A DNA stretch of 64,000 nt from NCBI GenBank assembly GCA_009760885.1, contig CM019717.1, positions 47,463,866-47,527,865 on the forward strand, read 5' to 3'. Positions 9,974 through 45,147 of the stretch are shown here, piece after piece. The stretch comes from Achatina immaculata. Its lineage: Eukaryota; Mollusca; Gastropoda; Stylommatophora; Achatinidae. The notes under the pieces were generated by a model. It searched no databases, was not told where the DNA came from, and worked only from the letters and a program-made list of their open reading frames with translations. The position numbers were made by a program, and so were the translations under genes. Position 1 is the first letter of the stretch. Every line of letters begins with the position of its first letter.

Positions 9974-12183
9974 TTTTTACATGACTTATTGTATAAATAT
10001 GGTAGAATTTTCATCCTGTTTGTACAGTGGGTAAAGATAAATCGACATATCCCGTCCTGTCTCTATAACAAGTAATGATAAATGTATATATTCCTTTCTT
10101 CTTCTTTGTTATTAGGACTGCTATTGCTGTTGCTAGTTTTACATATAATTGTGGCTTATGAGCTCGTTGCAGCTGGTGCCATGATGAAGATCTTCCGGAG
10201 CTGGAGGGATAATTAGGAAAGAATATAGATCTGTGGCATGAATGACAGCTGACTCTTCGTGAGTAGAGTTAGGTAAGAAAGGCCGGTTTCAGATTAGGTG
10301 ACCACATGCAGAAACATCTTTATAGCATCCCTCAGCATTCTTCTAAGCCAGTCTCTAATCACTTCAATGGCCCCAACCAGGGAGACAAGTCTGACTTTCT
10401 AGTAGCAGCTATAACAACGTCACTCTGATTATGACAGAAGCCGGAATGAGCTCGAGAACCACTACATATTGGAATATGGGACGCTGGAGCCACATCGTAT
10501 GAATTAAAAATTCAGCTACATTATTCCCTTTATCCGCAGTCATATTCCCTCTCTACCAAGTTCTGCTCTTTCCTCACCTGTAACTTTTTTTTTAAAACCC
10601 TCACAGTACTATATTACAGATCCTCTACTCAGCCACATTCATCTGTTCCACCCACCATTTTCTCGCCTAGATTACCATTATATCCCTGTCTATTGTTTCC
10701 GCTATCTTCGCCCCATGCCATCACCAACCTAGCACACCCCACAAGTCTTCATTTAAACATTCACAGTTCTCCACGCGCATTCTCCGATCACAGCTTCTTA
10801 CAAGTCACAGCTAAGTGGTTCCTTTTTTTTTTTTTTGGTAATGTTTTCCATTTTTTTTTACATATATTTCACGTGAATTTATATTTTATCTTCTTTCCCT
10901 ATTTCTTTGTCCTGTATGTCTTTATATGATTAAGATGCAAAACCGAAACGTTACAACTGTGTACTCGTTAATTAATAAACCTCTTCCTACTTTTGTTTTG
11001 AATAGTTGTTAGATTTATGTAAGAAAGAATGCTGCTCTGTGAAAACAAATAGTAGGTGCCCTATCTTCCCATGTTGTAAATACGTGTATATTGTTCTATT
11101 CAAATTCATACGATGTTTCTAGTTCCTAAAGATTAGAAACTTTATAGTCTGTTATAAAATTATTATTTTACCATAAACAACTGTGATAAGTAAGTATTTG
11201 ATAAGTGTTTAATAAACGCAAGAAACGAAATGCAGAGTACTGGGTGTCTTTTTTTTCATAACGCCTGTTAATTGACAAGGGGAGTAAAAGAATTTGACTT
11301 TCACAACAGAAGGCCACAGAACACAAATTTACAACCTTCTTAGGTCAGAAAGGTCGGTATAACGATACCTTGGCTTCTTATAAAAGATCGCATCAGCCGT
11401 TCAAATATTTGGTGGCCACGCTATTTCTGTCCCGTAGACTGCCACATAAGTGTTGATCGTTAAATAGTCGCTTACCAAACAACAGCAACAGATCTACCTT
11501 TGCTAGCCGTAAGAATACGATCCCAGCTACCCATTCTTGTTGTTATTAACGTCATAATTTGTGCTGGGACAACTCAACAACTTGGAGATCTTTGCGGAAT
11601 ACGATCATTTCCAGGCATGAAATATCACAACTCTGGTGGAAAATAACAGAAATGACCAGTTCTACGCAAGGCTAACCTTTGCAGAGGGCAGGGAAGCAAC
11701 GGTTTGAAACTGACAAAGTGGTGAAAACACAGTCTGGTAAACATAGGGCTTTAGAATAGGCAATTATGCTGCCGAATTACGGAAATTGAGTCAGTCATCG
11801 GCGTTTTGTTAAGTCTGAAGGACTGTGGCATGTTGAAAGATTGTTACAGTGAGAGTACCCGTGTCTGATAAGCACACAAGAGTTAACCCTACGTTCGCCT
11901 CAGTCCATGAAGTAGTTAGGTTTTCTCCCAGAGTTACAGTGTACACATCAAGGCCTGGTTTGACCCAGAAAGGTGGGGGCACGATGTTTGACTTGTGCTT
12001 GCCCTGATTTACGGCTTTGGCATCTGACATCGTTTTAACGTCGTCAAAGTTGAAGTGGCCTTCTCTGCGAGACCACGGCCAGATACTAAATATCGGACAT
12101 GATTTCTTCTCGTCATTCTCCCTTTTGTTGCTTATTTCATGAACCTTTTCAGGGAGATTCTGTTCTCTGATTCAGTATAAGAC
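9974..12183. other. No recognisable gene (2.2 kb)
   Basis: AT-rich DNA with poly-T runs at about 10823-10837. Frames of 73-78 codons (for example 10693-10929 and 11809-12030 minus) have no recognisable domains. I see no repeat shared with the rest of the window. Confidence 0.5.
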
Positions 12184-12425
12184 GTACAGCCAGTCTACAT
12201 ACAGCCAATCTACATACAGCCAGTCTGCATACAGCCATTCTACATACATCCAGTCTGCATACAGCCAATCTACATACAGCCAGTCTGCATACAGGCAGTC
12301 TGCATACAGCTAGTCTACATACAGCCAGTCTACATACAGCCAATCTACATACAGCCAATCTACATACAGCCAGTCTACATACAGCCAGTCTACATACAGC
12401 CAGTCTACATACAGCCAGTCTGCAT
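12184..12425. repeat. 15-bp tandem repeat, about 16 copies
   Basis: Unit CAGTCTACATACAGC with CAATC, CATTC and TGCAT variants. Because 15 is a multiple of 3, the minus strand reads as an open frame of repeated VCRLA pentapeptides. I see no start context, splice sites or flanking coding sequence, so I do not call a gene. Confidence 0.95.
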
Positions 12426-12537
12426 GTACTTTTAATACTTCTTTGGTATCTAATTTTTTTTAAGTCACTATCTTTCAAGTTCAGCTCAGTCTGCCGTACC
12501 ATTAGCTGTGACTGACTTATGAAGCATGTCTAACAGT

Positions 12538-12757
12538 CCACCTTAACAGGCCACCTTAAAAGTCCACCTTAATAGGCCACCTTAACAGTCCACCTTAACA
12601 GTCCACCTTAACAGGCCACCTTAACAGGTCACCTTAACAGTCCACCTTAACAGTCCACCTTATTAGGCCACCTTAACAGTCCACCTTAACAGGCCACCTT
12701 AAAAGTCCACCTTAATAGGCCATCTTAACAGTCCACCTTAACAGAGGCCACCTTAAA
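12538..12757. repeat. 13-bp tandem repeat, about 17 copies
   Basis: Unit CCACCTTAACAG followed by T or G, with occasional AATAG or AAAAG variants. It lies about 110 bp after the 15-bp array. Confidence 0.95.
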
Positions 12758-13351
12758 GAGCGGTCCGTTTTGACAACCAAAAAAAAACAGACTCCCGAGT
12801 CTTGTGACTCAGTTATGCTTCTATTTCCCCAAGGACACGCCACTGAAGATTTAGAACTGCTGGAAGACGGCTACTACATTTCCATGAGGATGTTTATCTC
12901 TGCTCCTTTATTTTTAGCACTTCTCCTTTACTTTTCTTAATTCCAAACAGTAGTTCTCAAGTTTGCATGCTTACCGCCACCACAAAATATTGGTCTTATG
13001 TAACTGGTAATAGTTGTATGCTGTGTAGAGGATAGATAAAACTCACACTTTCAAAGACATAATATCCACATAATTTTCAACATGGCAAGGCGTTTTTATT
13101 TGTTTATGGGATAAATTATCTACATATCAGCAACTGAGCAAGTGAAATGTACCGAGCACAAATCATCATATAAAGCACAAATCATCCTATAAAGCACAAA
13201 TCATCATATAAAGCACTGCCAAAACAAGCAAACAAAAAAAGTAAGTGAAACAATAAAATGGGCAGAACAAAATGTATGAACACAAAACAAGGTGATGAAA
13301 AATGAAAGTGTTATAATGGGTCTTCGAGAGAAATTTGGTAACCGGTACAAA

Positions 13352-13359
<8 letters not shown>
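12758..13359. other. No recognisable gene
   Basis: Contains three tandem copies of an AAAGCACAAATCATC-type unit around 13155-13215 and little else. Confidence 0.5.
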
Positions 13360-13405
<46 letters not shown>

Positions 13406-13435
13406 CTTTCTCACACAACACTCACACACACTCTC
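13356..13435. repeat. CT / CTTT / CA microsatellite
   Basis: A CT run, then TTTC units, then CA-rich sequence, immediately before the 38-bp minisatellite. Confidence 0.9.
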
Positions 13436-13459
13436 TCTTCCCCTCCCTCCCATTTCATG

Positions 13460-13993
13460 CTCTCCGGGCCCTCCGTCCACACTTAATATAAGGAAAACTC
13501 AGGGCCCTCCGTCCACACTTAATATAAGGAAAACTCTCAGGGCCCTCCGTCCACACTTAATATAAGGAAAACTCTCAGGGCCCTCCGTCTACACTTAATA
13601 CAAGGAAAACTCTCAGGGCCCTCCGATCATACTTAATACAAGGAAAACTCTCAGGGCCCTCCGTCCATACTTAATACAAGGAAAACTCTCAGGGCCCTCC
13701 GATCATACTTAATACAAGGAAAACTCTCAGGACCCTCCGTCCACACTTAATAAAAGGAAAACTCTCAGGGCCCTCCGATCACACTTATTACAAGGAAAAC
13801 TCTCAGGGGCCTCCGTCCACACTTAATACAAGGAAAACTCTCAGGGCCCTCCGATCATACTTAATACAAGGAAAACTCTCAGGACCCTCCGTCCACACTT
13901 AATAAAAGGAAAACTCTCAGGGCCCTCCGATCACACTTATTACAAGGAAAACTCTCAGGGCCCTCCGATTACATTTAATACAAGGAAAACTCT
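13460..13993. repeat. 36-38 bp minisatellite, about 14 copies
   Basis: The unit contains CAGGGCCCTCCGTCCACACT followed by TAATACAAGGAAAACTCT. Two sub-types alternate: one with CCGTCCACAC, the other with CCGATCATAC or CCGATCACAC. Parts of the alternation repeat as a block, so the array has some higher-order order. Confidence 0.95.
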
Positions 13994-13999
13994 CCGACC

Positions 14000-14245
14000 C
14001 CAGAGAGTACACCGGCTGGACCTTCTCTTGGTAACCCTACACATGAGGATTTGGATGAGAAGAGGTCCTCCCTGGATTTCTTTCATTTAAGGATCATACT
14101 TAAAGAAGTTTTCTCTAGGGACCCCAAGCCCGAAGAAAACGAAACGCTGACTAGGTCAAAGTTTATATCGTCTAGAGCTGTGGAGAAGTTAAGCAAGATT
14201 TTGTCCAGGTTTGATTATCTGGCCCTGACTTATGAATACCCATAA
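14000..14245 (+). CDS. Possible terminal exon or element fragment, unknown protein
   Basis: An open stretch starts just after the 38-bp array at about 14005 (TPESTPAGPSLGN) and runs to a stop at 14243-14245. It gives about 80 residues with balanced, charged composition, including RSSLDFFHLRIILKEVFSRD and AVEKLSKILSRFDYLALTYE. Unlike most frames in this window it is not low-complexity, and it looks like an amphipathic helical domain. The internal methionine at 14051 would give 64 residues. I do not recognise the family. It could be the last exon of a gene whose other exons are unseen, a piece of a mobile element, or chance. Confidence 0.3.
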   Translation, partial: PESTPAGPSLGNPTHEDLDEKRSSLDFFHLRIILKEVFSRDPKPEENETLTRSKFISSRAVEKLSKILSRFDYLALTYEYP

Positions 14246-14524
14246 TGAAACTATAATCGTAGTCAATATAAGCTTCTCTTAATTTTCTGCAGCACTGAAC
14301 CAATCAACTGAAATAGAGACTGCTTTTGTCTTATGTGTTCTTTTCACTGCCTATTCCAAAACGTGGATGAATACGAGAATTACTCACAAACTTTTGTGTT
14401 GTGGAAAAATGAGCTTGGGGCTGATAGCCTGAATGTATCACCCTATACAGTAATACAGCACACTTGCAGCTGTCGTTGTTCTGTGTCCCAGAAGCCTTCA
14501 AAGCAGAATGTTCTCTCCAGCGAT

Positions 14525-14757
14525 GAAGGTATTGAAGTACATGCATGGTGTCGTATGAGGAGTGGGTAACGGCAGCTGTTTTTTTTTTTTTTTTTTTGCA
14601 GATCCAGAGTGAAGATAAAATTCATGGAAAGATGCAATACTTCTCCATCACCAAAAAGGGGTGGGGGAGAACCATAGCGACCTTGCCCGTTGAGCATACT
14701 GAGCTTGTTATTGGGAGCACCAACGAAGAGGTTGGGCAGGGTCTTGACCAACTATAG
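14525..14757 (+). mobile_element. Decayed SINE S copy
   Basis: Preserves the order of SINE S blocks: GAAGGTATTGAAGTAC, GAGTGGGTAACGGCAGCTG, a poly-T, then GATGCAATACTTCT, GACCTTGCCCGTTGAGC and TTGGGCAGGGTCTTGACCAA. The central module is diverged. No target-site duplication is evident. Confidence 0.65.
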
Positions 14758-16019
14758 TCCTGAAAACTGTGACATAATTCTGTTATAGGCATTCTCCCTC
14801 TCAGCGTATTTGTAGAAAACAGTTACACATTTACATATTAATTATACATCATTAACTCTCCAGAAATAAGCTAAAAAGACACTAACTCGCTACACGACAG
14901 CCCAGATCAGCAGCAGAACTTGCCAAGACTCTTGCCCCACCTTCATATTGTACTCCTCCTAACAGGGTTAACTAACCTTGACAAAATGTGGTGACTGGTC
15001 AGCTTCCAAAAATAATAAGAGTCTGCCAAACAAAAACTTCATTTATAGCTCCTCCTCATAAAATCATGACAGCTACTGCAACCAATCGCATTCAAAAGAA
15101 AAAAAAATAATGACAACTATTTACCAGCGTGTGTCATTCATGACTGTCTTCATAATTCAGCACTAATTATCTACATATAAATAAGCAGGATATTTTTAAT
15201 TGGATGATATTCATAAGTATAATAATATTTTTTTCAGCCTTTGTCAGTGATGGTAATTAAAATGAAATGCCAGGTGCTCTGTTCTGTTCTTATCCGTTTG
15301 TGAAATAAACCGGAATACACCTGGGACTACAGATTTCTCTCATGTGAGTGTTATTACTGTATACATTACTATGATGTTGACTGAAAATGTGATGACAATT
15401 ATAATGATAATGTAATTTAAAAGTGAAAACAACTGAAAATAATGCACCCTCTTACGTTCAGGCCCACTTTAGAACACTGTCGCCATTTTCTGAAACACCA
15501 ATAACAAAAATCTGCTATTTCAAAACTTCACGGTTCTTTTTTGTTTGTTTGTTTGTTTGTTTGTTTTTTGGTCCACATTGTTAGTTAAGTTACTGAGTAA
15601 TGGTGTGTGAATGTGTACTGTACAATTTTACAATTCTAGGAACATGAAATAGGAAATGATAATGACAGAAATAAGACTCAGTTTAAAAAAGCAGCTGCCC
15701 CGCCCATAATCACTGCACATGGATATACACAGGCATACACACACCAATATTTCGGCAGAAAAACTTATTCAAGGAAAAATGTAAAAAAAAAAAAAAAAGC
15801 AGGCAAGTTTATCTTCTACAGAATCCGCAAACCTTAACAGATGCGTGCTTTCTCTCTTTTTGTACGCACTTATTTGCACTGTTTATTTTCTGTTGTTAAT
15901 TGGAGCATTCATTGGAGCATTCATTCAAAAATTAAGCCACTAATTCTGATTTTATGTTCTAAGTTTTTTCTCATCGCCTGCTTTTTGCAAGTCTGTGCTT
16001 TACATCATCGCTCAGTTTT
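14758..16019. other. No recognisable gene (1.3 kb)
   Basis: AT-rich, with a GTTT run at 15542-15564 and an A run near 15783-15797. No supported coding region. Confidence 0.5.
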
Positions 16020-16150
16020 CCTTCACTGCACGAGGGTGAAGACGAGGTCCAGTGTAGTGGTCAGCGACTGTTTGCGACATGAGTTGCGAACTATAGCCAG
16101 CCAAGACCCTGTCCCACCTCTCCGCTGGTACCCCCCACCTCCCTCCTGTT
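16020..16150 (-). mobile_element. SINE S 3' fragment
   Basis: The minus strand reads GGTACCAGCGGAGAGGTGGG, ACAGGGTCTTGGCTGGCTAT and AGTTCGCAACTC, matching the 3' third of SINE S. The rest of the element is absent. Confidence 0.65.
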
Positions 16151-16584
16151 CGCAGTCTAGGGAGACAAAACAACAACACCAACAAAAACTCTTGTTATAC
16201 CTGTTATATCACAATCATTCATCTAAGTGATAATTGTAACAAGTAGATTGTTTCTGTCATGTAACCAACGCGTCATAACAGTTACGTTTACTCATTGTTT
16301 GTTTCTGTCAAGTAACTAACGCATCGTAACAGTAACGTTTACTCATTGTTACCCGAGAGTCACAAATTCTGAAGAGTTTTTTTTTTGTTTGTACACAGAC
16401 TATACCGGAAGATGCACATGGACGTTCTCTTTGAATGTTCCCTATCTGACCTCTTTTTTCTTTGGTATCTGTGAAGTTGAATTGCTTTTAATCTATAATG
16501 TAGGATTTAATATAATTATTTTCTCTCAGCTATTGATCATCTATCTGCCTGCTTCCTCTTTCGATATATATATATATATAATTC

Positions 16585-16915
16585 ACGGGGTGAAGACTGT
16601 CCCATTAGGCAATCAACGACCTAAAGCTGATATGCTAGCGTCAGGGTTAACGAACCATAGCTGACCAAGACTCTGTCTCACCTCTCCGTTGGTACCCTTA
16701 GTAATAGGCCTAATCTGGCTAACCGGGCAGGGATTGCCATAGTCCCCACGGTGGTGGAGTCTGCTAAAGGAGCATTGCACATCCCCCTGCTTTTTAGCTG
16801 TAGTCCGGAACTGAAAAAAATTAGCTGCCATAACCCGCTTCCACGCCGATACAATGCTGTAGTCCAACACCTCCACACCTTCGGCTGCAAAGAACACCAC
16901 CCCGCATTTACAAGG
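16585..16915 (-). mobile_element. SINE S copy, near full body
   Basis: On the minus strand the blocks run in order: GTTCTTTGCAGCCGAAGG, AGCATTGTATCGGCGTGG, GGGTTATGGCAGCTAA, AAAAAGCAGGGGGATGTGCA, AGCAGACTCCACCACCGTGG, GTTAGCCAGATTAGGCC, GAGAGGTGAGACAGAGTCTT and GGTCAGCTATGGTTCG. It lacks the tRNA-like head. The overlapping 157-codon frame has the same translated look as other copies because the SINE itself is conserved. It is not evidence for a gene. Confidence 0.85.
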
Positions 16916-17326
16916 AGATAGCACAAGACAAAACAAGTACAAGACAAGATAAGACAAGACCTCTACGGAACTGAACTGAGAGCAGGATGTCTTCAGCGGT
17001 GAAGATGCCAGAACGCTGGCCATTGTTCTGGACTGGGAGTGAATGATGAGAGCTGCTAACTTTAGATCCGGAGTGGATCGAGCCATCAGCGATGATCGGG
17101 AACACAGCGGGATCTACTCCCCAAGTGTCGAGCTGAGTTTATGACATGGAGCGCCAAAGAAAAGGTGAGGCAGGATTTTGATCGTCTCCGATTCTCCGGC
17201 CAGTGAAACCGCACCGTCAAACTAGCACAGCCACCTTTACTCCAGCCTGTTTACCTGCAGCCCCTTATCATAAAAGAAAAGATATTCTTCTCTAGTCAGC
17301 TTTTCCCTCAAGTTCTGATTAGACTG
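16916..17326. other. Downstream flank of HHEX, no gene seen
   Basis: Unique-looking sequence between a SINE and the proposed HHEX polyadenylation signal. It includes a run of ACAAGACAA-type short repeats at about 16920-16960. Confidence 0.5.
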
Positions 17327-17332
17327 TTTATT
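17327..17332 (-). promoter_or_regulatory. Candidate polyadenylation signal for HHEX
   Basis: AATAAA on the minus strand, about 225 bp beyond the HHEX stop codon. This is the first canonical hexamer I noticed downstream. AATAAA is common by chance in AT-rich DNA, so its use is an inference. Confidence 0.4.
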
Positions 17333-17557
17333 ATTATTTTCTTTCTCATTAGCTGAGCACACGATTATATTGTATCTTTATGAAGCATTATACTTTTTTG
17401 GTGTGGGCGCGGTTGACTTGTTCAAAGTCAGGGTTTCGTGGATATAAGATATCACTGACAGAACAATGAGAACTTTCTTCCTTTGTTGCTGTCCTCACTT
17501 GACGTGACTGGCCTTTGGCTTTTATCATTCACAGCGTTTCGCAATCACAGAATGACT

Positions 17558-41618
<24,061 letters not shown>

Positions 41619-41658
41619 ATTTGCACTTAAACAAATGATAGTACAACTTCTCTGCACG

Positions 41659-41676
41659 TCACTCAAGGCATACCAT
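41659..41676 (-). promoter_or_regulatory. Upstream short ORF in the HHEX leader
   Basis: An out-of-frame ATG (41674-41676) opens a 5-codon frame, MVCLE, ending in TGA at 41659-41661, about 40 bp before the HHEX start. A second overlapping ATG gives only MP. If the leader includes this region, it could lower translation of HHEX. Leader extent is unknown. Confidence 0.35.
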
Positions 41677-41727
41677 TGTAAAATGGGCAGTTGACGTAGA
41701 ATTGTCTCGCTGAAAGAAGCGCTATTC

Positions 41728-41740
41728 ACTTATATTTTAA
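41728..41740 (-). promoter_or_regulatory. Candidate TATA-like element of HHEX
   Basis: The minus strand reads TTAAAATATAAG about 110 bp upstream of the start codon. A TATA box here would put the transcription start near 41700. This is by pattern only. AT-rich DNA gives such matches by chance. Confidence 0.3.
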
Positions 41741-41741
41741 T

Positions 41742-42560
41742 TATCCGAGTCCACTTTGCATTTCTTCATGAATTATTGCATATATTTCACGCATTTGTCT
41801 GCTTCAGAACTGATTGTCTGATTCAAGTTCCTTAATAAAACACACAAAAAGCGAAGAATATAAGAGTTTTGCCAATGCAGAAATTGTGAAAATTCAAGGC
41901 CAATGTCCTTTCGGCTTTAAGTTTTATATAAATGTACACTTTCGTTCACGCAGTAAGTCTCAGATATGATGCAGTCCGCTCTGGTTGACTTACTTCATTC
42001 TTCGATGGTTTGTCCTTTGTATGACTGAATAACACTCTTACTGAACGTTTATCTTCTGCCTGGGTGGTCGAGAAAGTCCATCACCAAGGAACCAAATATG
42101 AAACGTTAAACATCAAAAGTTAATTCTCCACGCGTTTTTATTAAAAGCGCCAAATTGTCTCCTATTAGCTGTTAAGCAGTGGGCGTGGTGAACCCAAGTG
42201 TCTAATCATGTGGGTGGAGTCTAGGACTGCGGGCTGTTGAAATGAAAACACAGGCCTCTACATGTACACGGCGTAGGCCGATCCGTAATCCCACTTTACA
42301 AACACAAGATTCAATAGCTGTCAGCATGGCCGCGCCATTTCACCAGTTTTGCTCTCAGCCGTGTTATGTACTTTCAGCGACCGAGCAAGTTTGTTGACAG
42401 AAGCTAGTATCTTAACTTCAGATTTGTAAAGAGCTGGGACATTCTCTATTGGACATTTCTATCACGTCGAGTAGACCTACCGCGTTGAGTCTGCCAGGAA
42501 CACAGGCGGGGCCAGAAATGAGTGCTCAGTCTTTATCAGTCAACAAATTTAGAACTTCCT
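41742..42560. other. HHEX 5' flank, no gene
   Basis: Unique-looking and less repetitive than surrounding DNA, with locally higher GC at about 42185-42500. A plausible place for regulatory sites, but none can be named from sequence alone. Confidence 0.5.
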
Positions 42561-42570
42561 AAATAATGAT

Positions 42571-42677
42571 TCCCCCCCCCCCCCCGGCAACCTTTTATTA
42601 AAGTGGCGAAGAAAGCTGTCAACTGTAACCTTCACCTTAAACGTTAGTCTACGCAATGCCCCCCCCCCCCCCCGCCC
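42571..42677. repeat. Two poly-C tracts
   Basis: C runs at about 42571-42585 and 42659-42673, 75 bp apart, upstream of HHEX. Confidence 0.9.
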
Positions 42678-42791
42678 GGCAATATCAGCCAACACCAGCT
42701 GATCAGACTCCACAACTCTGGTGTTCTTGCTTAAAGCCTTTAAAACAGAAGTTAGGAAAAAAAATTAGGCATATTACATCTAACACCAAAC

Positions 42792-42958
42792 TGCAAAATT
42801 TAATACAATAAAGACAACAGCAACATTTAAGGTAACAAAGATAACAGCAAAGTTAATGCAGTAAAGACAACAGCAAAGTTAATGTAGCAAAGACAACAGC
42901 AAAGTTAATGTAGTAAAGACAACAGCAAAGTTAATGTAGTAAAGACAACAGCAAAATT
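42792..42958. repeat. 26-bp minisatellite, about 6.5 copies
   Basis: Unit AAAGTTAATGTAGTAAAGAC followed by AACAGC, with GGTAAC and AATGCAGT variants at the low-coordinate end. Confidence 0.95.
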
Positions 42959-43734
42959 TCATGTAATTAAAAAAAAAACCAAAAAAAAACCATCAGCAAC
43001 ACTTAAGTAGACAACTGCAAACTTTAAAGCAATTTAATGCAATTTTCAAAAATCCGCTAACGAGGTAAAACATCGTTGATACTTGTCAAAAAAGGATATG
43101 ATAAAGTTCAGCAATCTAAAACAGCATGAGAAAGCTGTTCTCATGAAGGCAAAGTTAACGGCAAAAAAAAAATCACATTCGTATCTCCCACAGTGCGCCA
43201 GTTGAATGAAACACTGTGCAGTATGATTAAGGTAAAATGAATTGGCGGTGCAGCCAAATTTGGCACACGATGCTCAGATCTGAGATTTTCTGCTGTTAGC
43301 ATCTACCACATTCGTGGTGCAGGCTTGTGATGATTACCAATGAATCACATTTTGAAATGTAACATGTCCTTTGTTCAAAGCAGTTGAGACTGTTAGCGGT
43401 GCTGAAATATGCCCACGTTCTCATTTTAAGAGGTAGGCCGACCAACATTATTAGAATCCATCATGAGAAAAAGTTGCTCGAAAAGTTCCACAACAATATC
43501 CTTCCTTTCTCTTTCTTTTTCCCCAAGTTTTTTCTTGTGCGTGCCCCCCCCCCCTTTTCTCTCTTCTCCAAGATGTTATATCTGGAGTCCTGTTGACGCC
43601 ACGAAGTTCACAGTCTTCACCAAGTTCTAGAGTTCTAGTGGACAGATCTGCAGGTTATGTTACAGACATAGACTCTCCTCTCCTGCTCATGGCTCAGATT
43701 GGAGTCTTGCGGGGAGCGAATACGCTGTTCGATG
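42959..43734. other. No recognisable gene
   Basis: A-rich tract at about 42967-42990, a poly-C run near 43543-43554, otherwise unassigned. Confidence 0.5.
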
Positions 43735-44030
43735 TGGCATTCAGCAACCCTTAGCCGATATGCTAGTGTAAGGATTAGCGAACCACAGGCAGCCAAGATC
43801 CAGTCCCAACTCCCCGTTTGAACCCTCAGTGACAGGCCTATCTTGGCCTACGGGGCATGGTTCACCGCAGTCCCCATGGTGGTGGAGTCTGCTAAAGAAG
43901 TATTGTACACCTCCATTACTCAGGGACTGCAAAAAAAAACAACAACAGACATAACCCGTTACCAATCCAGCACAATGTTATGTCTCAGCACCCTCACCGC
44001 ATCGGCTGCAAAGAACATCAGGGTCTAAGT
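43735..44030 (-). mobile_element. SINE S copy
   Basis: Minus-strand order: GTTCTTTGCAGCCGATGCGG, GAGACATAACATTGTGCTGG, CGGGTTATGTCTG, poly-T, AATACTTCTTTAGCAGACTC followed by CACCACCATGGGGA, GCCAAGATAGGCCTGTCACT and GGACTGGATCTTGGCTGCC. It is directly followed by the GAA tract at its 5' side. Confidence 0.85.
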
Positions 44031-44039
44031 TCCAAAGCG

Positions 44040-44278
44040 GAAGAAGAAGAAGAAGAAGAAGATGAAGAAGACGAAGAAGAAGAAGAAGATGAAGAAGAAG
44101 AAGAAGAAGACGAAGAAGAAGACAAAGAAGAAGAAGAAGAAAACGAAGAAGAAGAAGAAGACGAAGAAGACGAAGAAGAAGACGAGGAAGAAGAAGAAGA
44201 AGAAGAAAAAGACGAAGACGAAGAAGAAGAAGAAGAAGAAGAAGAAAAAGACGAAGACGAAGAAGAAGAAGAAGAAGT
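44040..44278. repeat. GAA microsatellite (240 bp)
   Basis: An almost pure purine array of GAA with GAC and GAT substitutions, about 2.4 kb upstream of the HHEX start. The frames of poly-E, poly-K and (on the other strand) poly-S are artefacts. Long GAA/TTC tracts can form triplex (H-DNA) structures. Confidence 0.97.
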
Positions 44279-44534
44279 GTCCTGCAAACGTATACTATTT
44301 GAGTGTATGCTCCAGGGACTGCAGTTCACAGTTAAAAAAAATACAACGTATAAAGAAAACAGTGATCACAAATAAATCCTTTATATGAGTACAATATTAC
44401 ATAAGATAACACATGTTACTTCATATATATTATATATAAAGACTTCCCCAGAGCTGTATACAGGTCAAGATTATCATAATCTGTCACGGAAAAAGAAAAC
44501 CACGAACTACATAAACACCCACACACCCTCTAGC

Positions 44535-44602
44535 GTACACGCAAACACGCACACATACACACCCCCACACACACACGCACACATACATACACACACACAC
44601 AA
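44535..44602. repeat. CA microsatellite
   Basis: CA units with CG and CCC interruptions. Confidence 0.9.
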
Positions 44603-44734
44603 TCCAATGACCTATTATTAAAGTGAAAGTATTCTGTGCTAAAAATCTGTGATTTTAAAACAAACAAACAAAAATCATTTAAATGGGGAGTAAATGAAAT
44701 AATGAAAACCATAATAGAAGGGAAAATAGAGGGG

Positions 44735-44890
44735 AAAAAGATAGCAAGAGATGGACAACGATGTAGGCTGGTGGACAACAAAGACTGAGCTTGCCTGGCC
44801 GCCCACGTGGAAACAAAACAGAGGAAGTTGGCGGACATTTGCAGCCTACCTTCCATGGGTAGAGACCACATGATGATGATGAATTGAAAA
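44735..44890 (+). mobile_element. Possible LINE C-terminal fragment
   Basis: The plus strand encodes GQRCRLVDNKD, a stop, CLAAHVETKQRKLADICSLP and SMGRDHMMMMN followed by a stop. The short acidic/basic tail ending in ATGATGATGATG resembles a LINE end with a trinucleotide tail. Assignment is weak. Confidence 0.3.
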
Positions 44891-44975
44891 GATAATTTGC
44901 TTAGAAAGTATGGAATATCAAAGTAAAAGATCCAACTTGAGAAACAGTCGCGGATGTGGAAATGCAGAAGTTCGT

Positions 44976-45147
44976 ATGCATGTATGTATGTATGTATGTA
45001 TGTATGTATGTATGTATGTATGTATGTATGTACGTATGTATATATGTATGTATGTGTCTATGTATGTATGTATGTATGTGTGTATGTATGTGTCATGTAT
45101 GTATGTGTATGTTTGTGTGTATCTATGTGTCTATGTATGTATGTATG
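44976..45147. repeat. TATG microsatellite, left of repeat R copy 2
   Basis: TATG units with TGTG and TATC variants, running directly into repeat R. Confidence 0.95.

Noticed and set aside
12149..12502. A 117-codon minus-strand frame of repeated VCRLA
   Set aside because: Produced by a 15-bp tandem repeat whose length is a multiple of 3. There is no start context or flanking coding sequence.
16613..17086. 157-codon minus-strand frame and similar frames at 39064-39285 and 55128-55496 with shared CNASLADSTT peptide
   Set aside because: The shared peptide comes from the SINE S central module, which is conserved as DNA. The frames shift between copies and end at different places.
41619..41729. 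Extension of HHEX by 37 residues from 41729
   Set aside because: The upstream frame is open but begins with GTG. The first in-frame ATG is at 41616-41618, and the extra residues show no HHEX similarity.
44018..44388. Poly-E, poly-K and poly-S frames over 100 codons
   Set aside because: Artefact of the GAA microsatellite.
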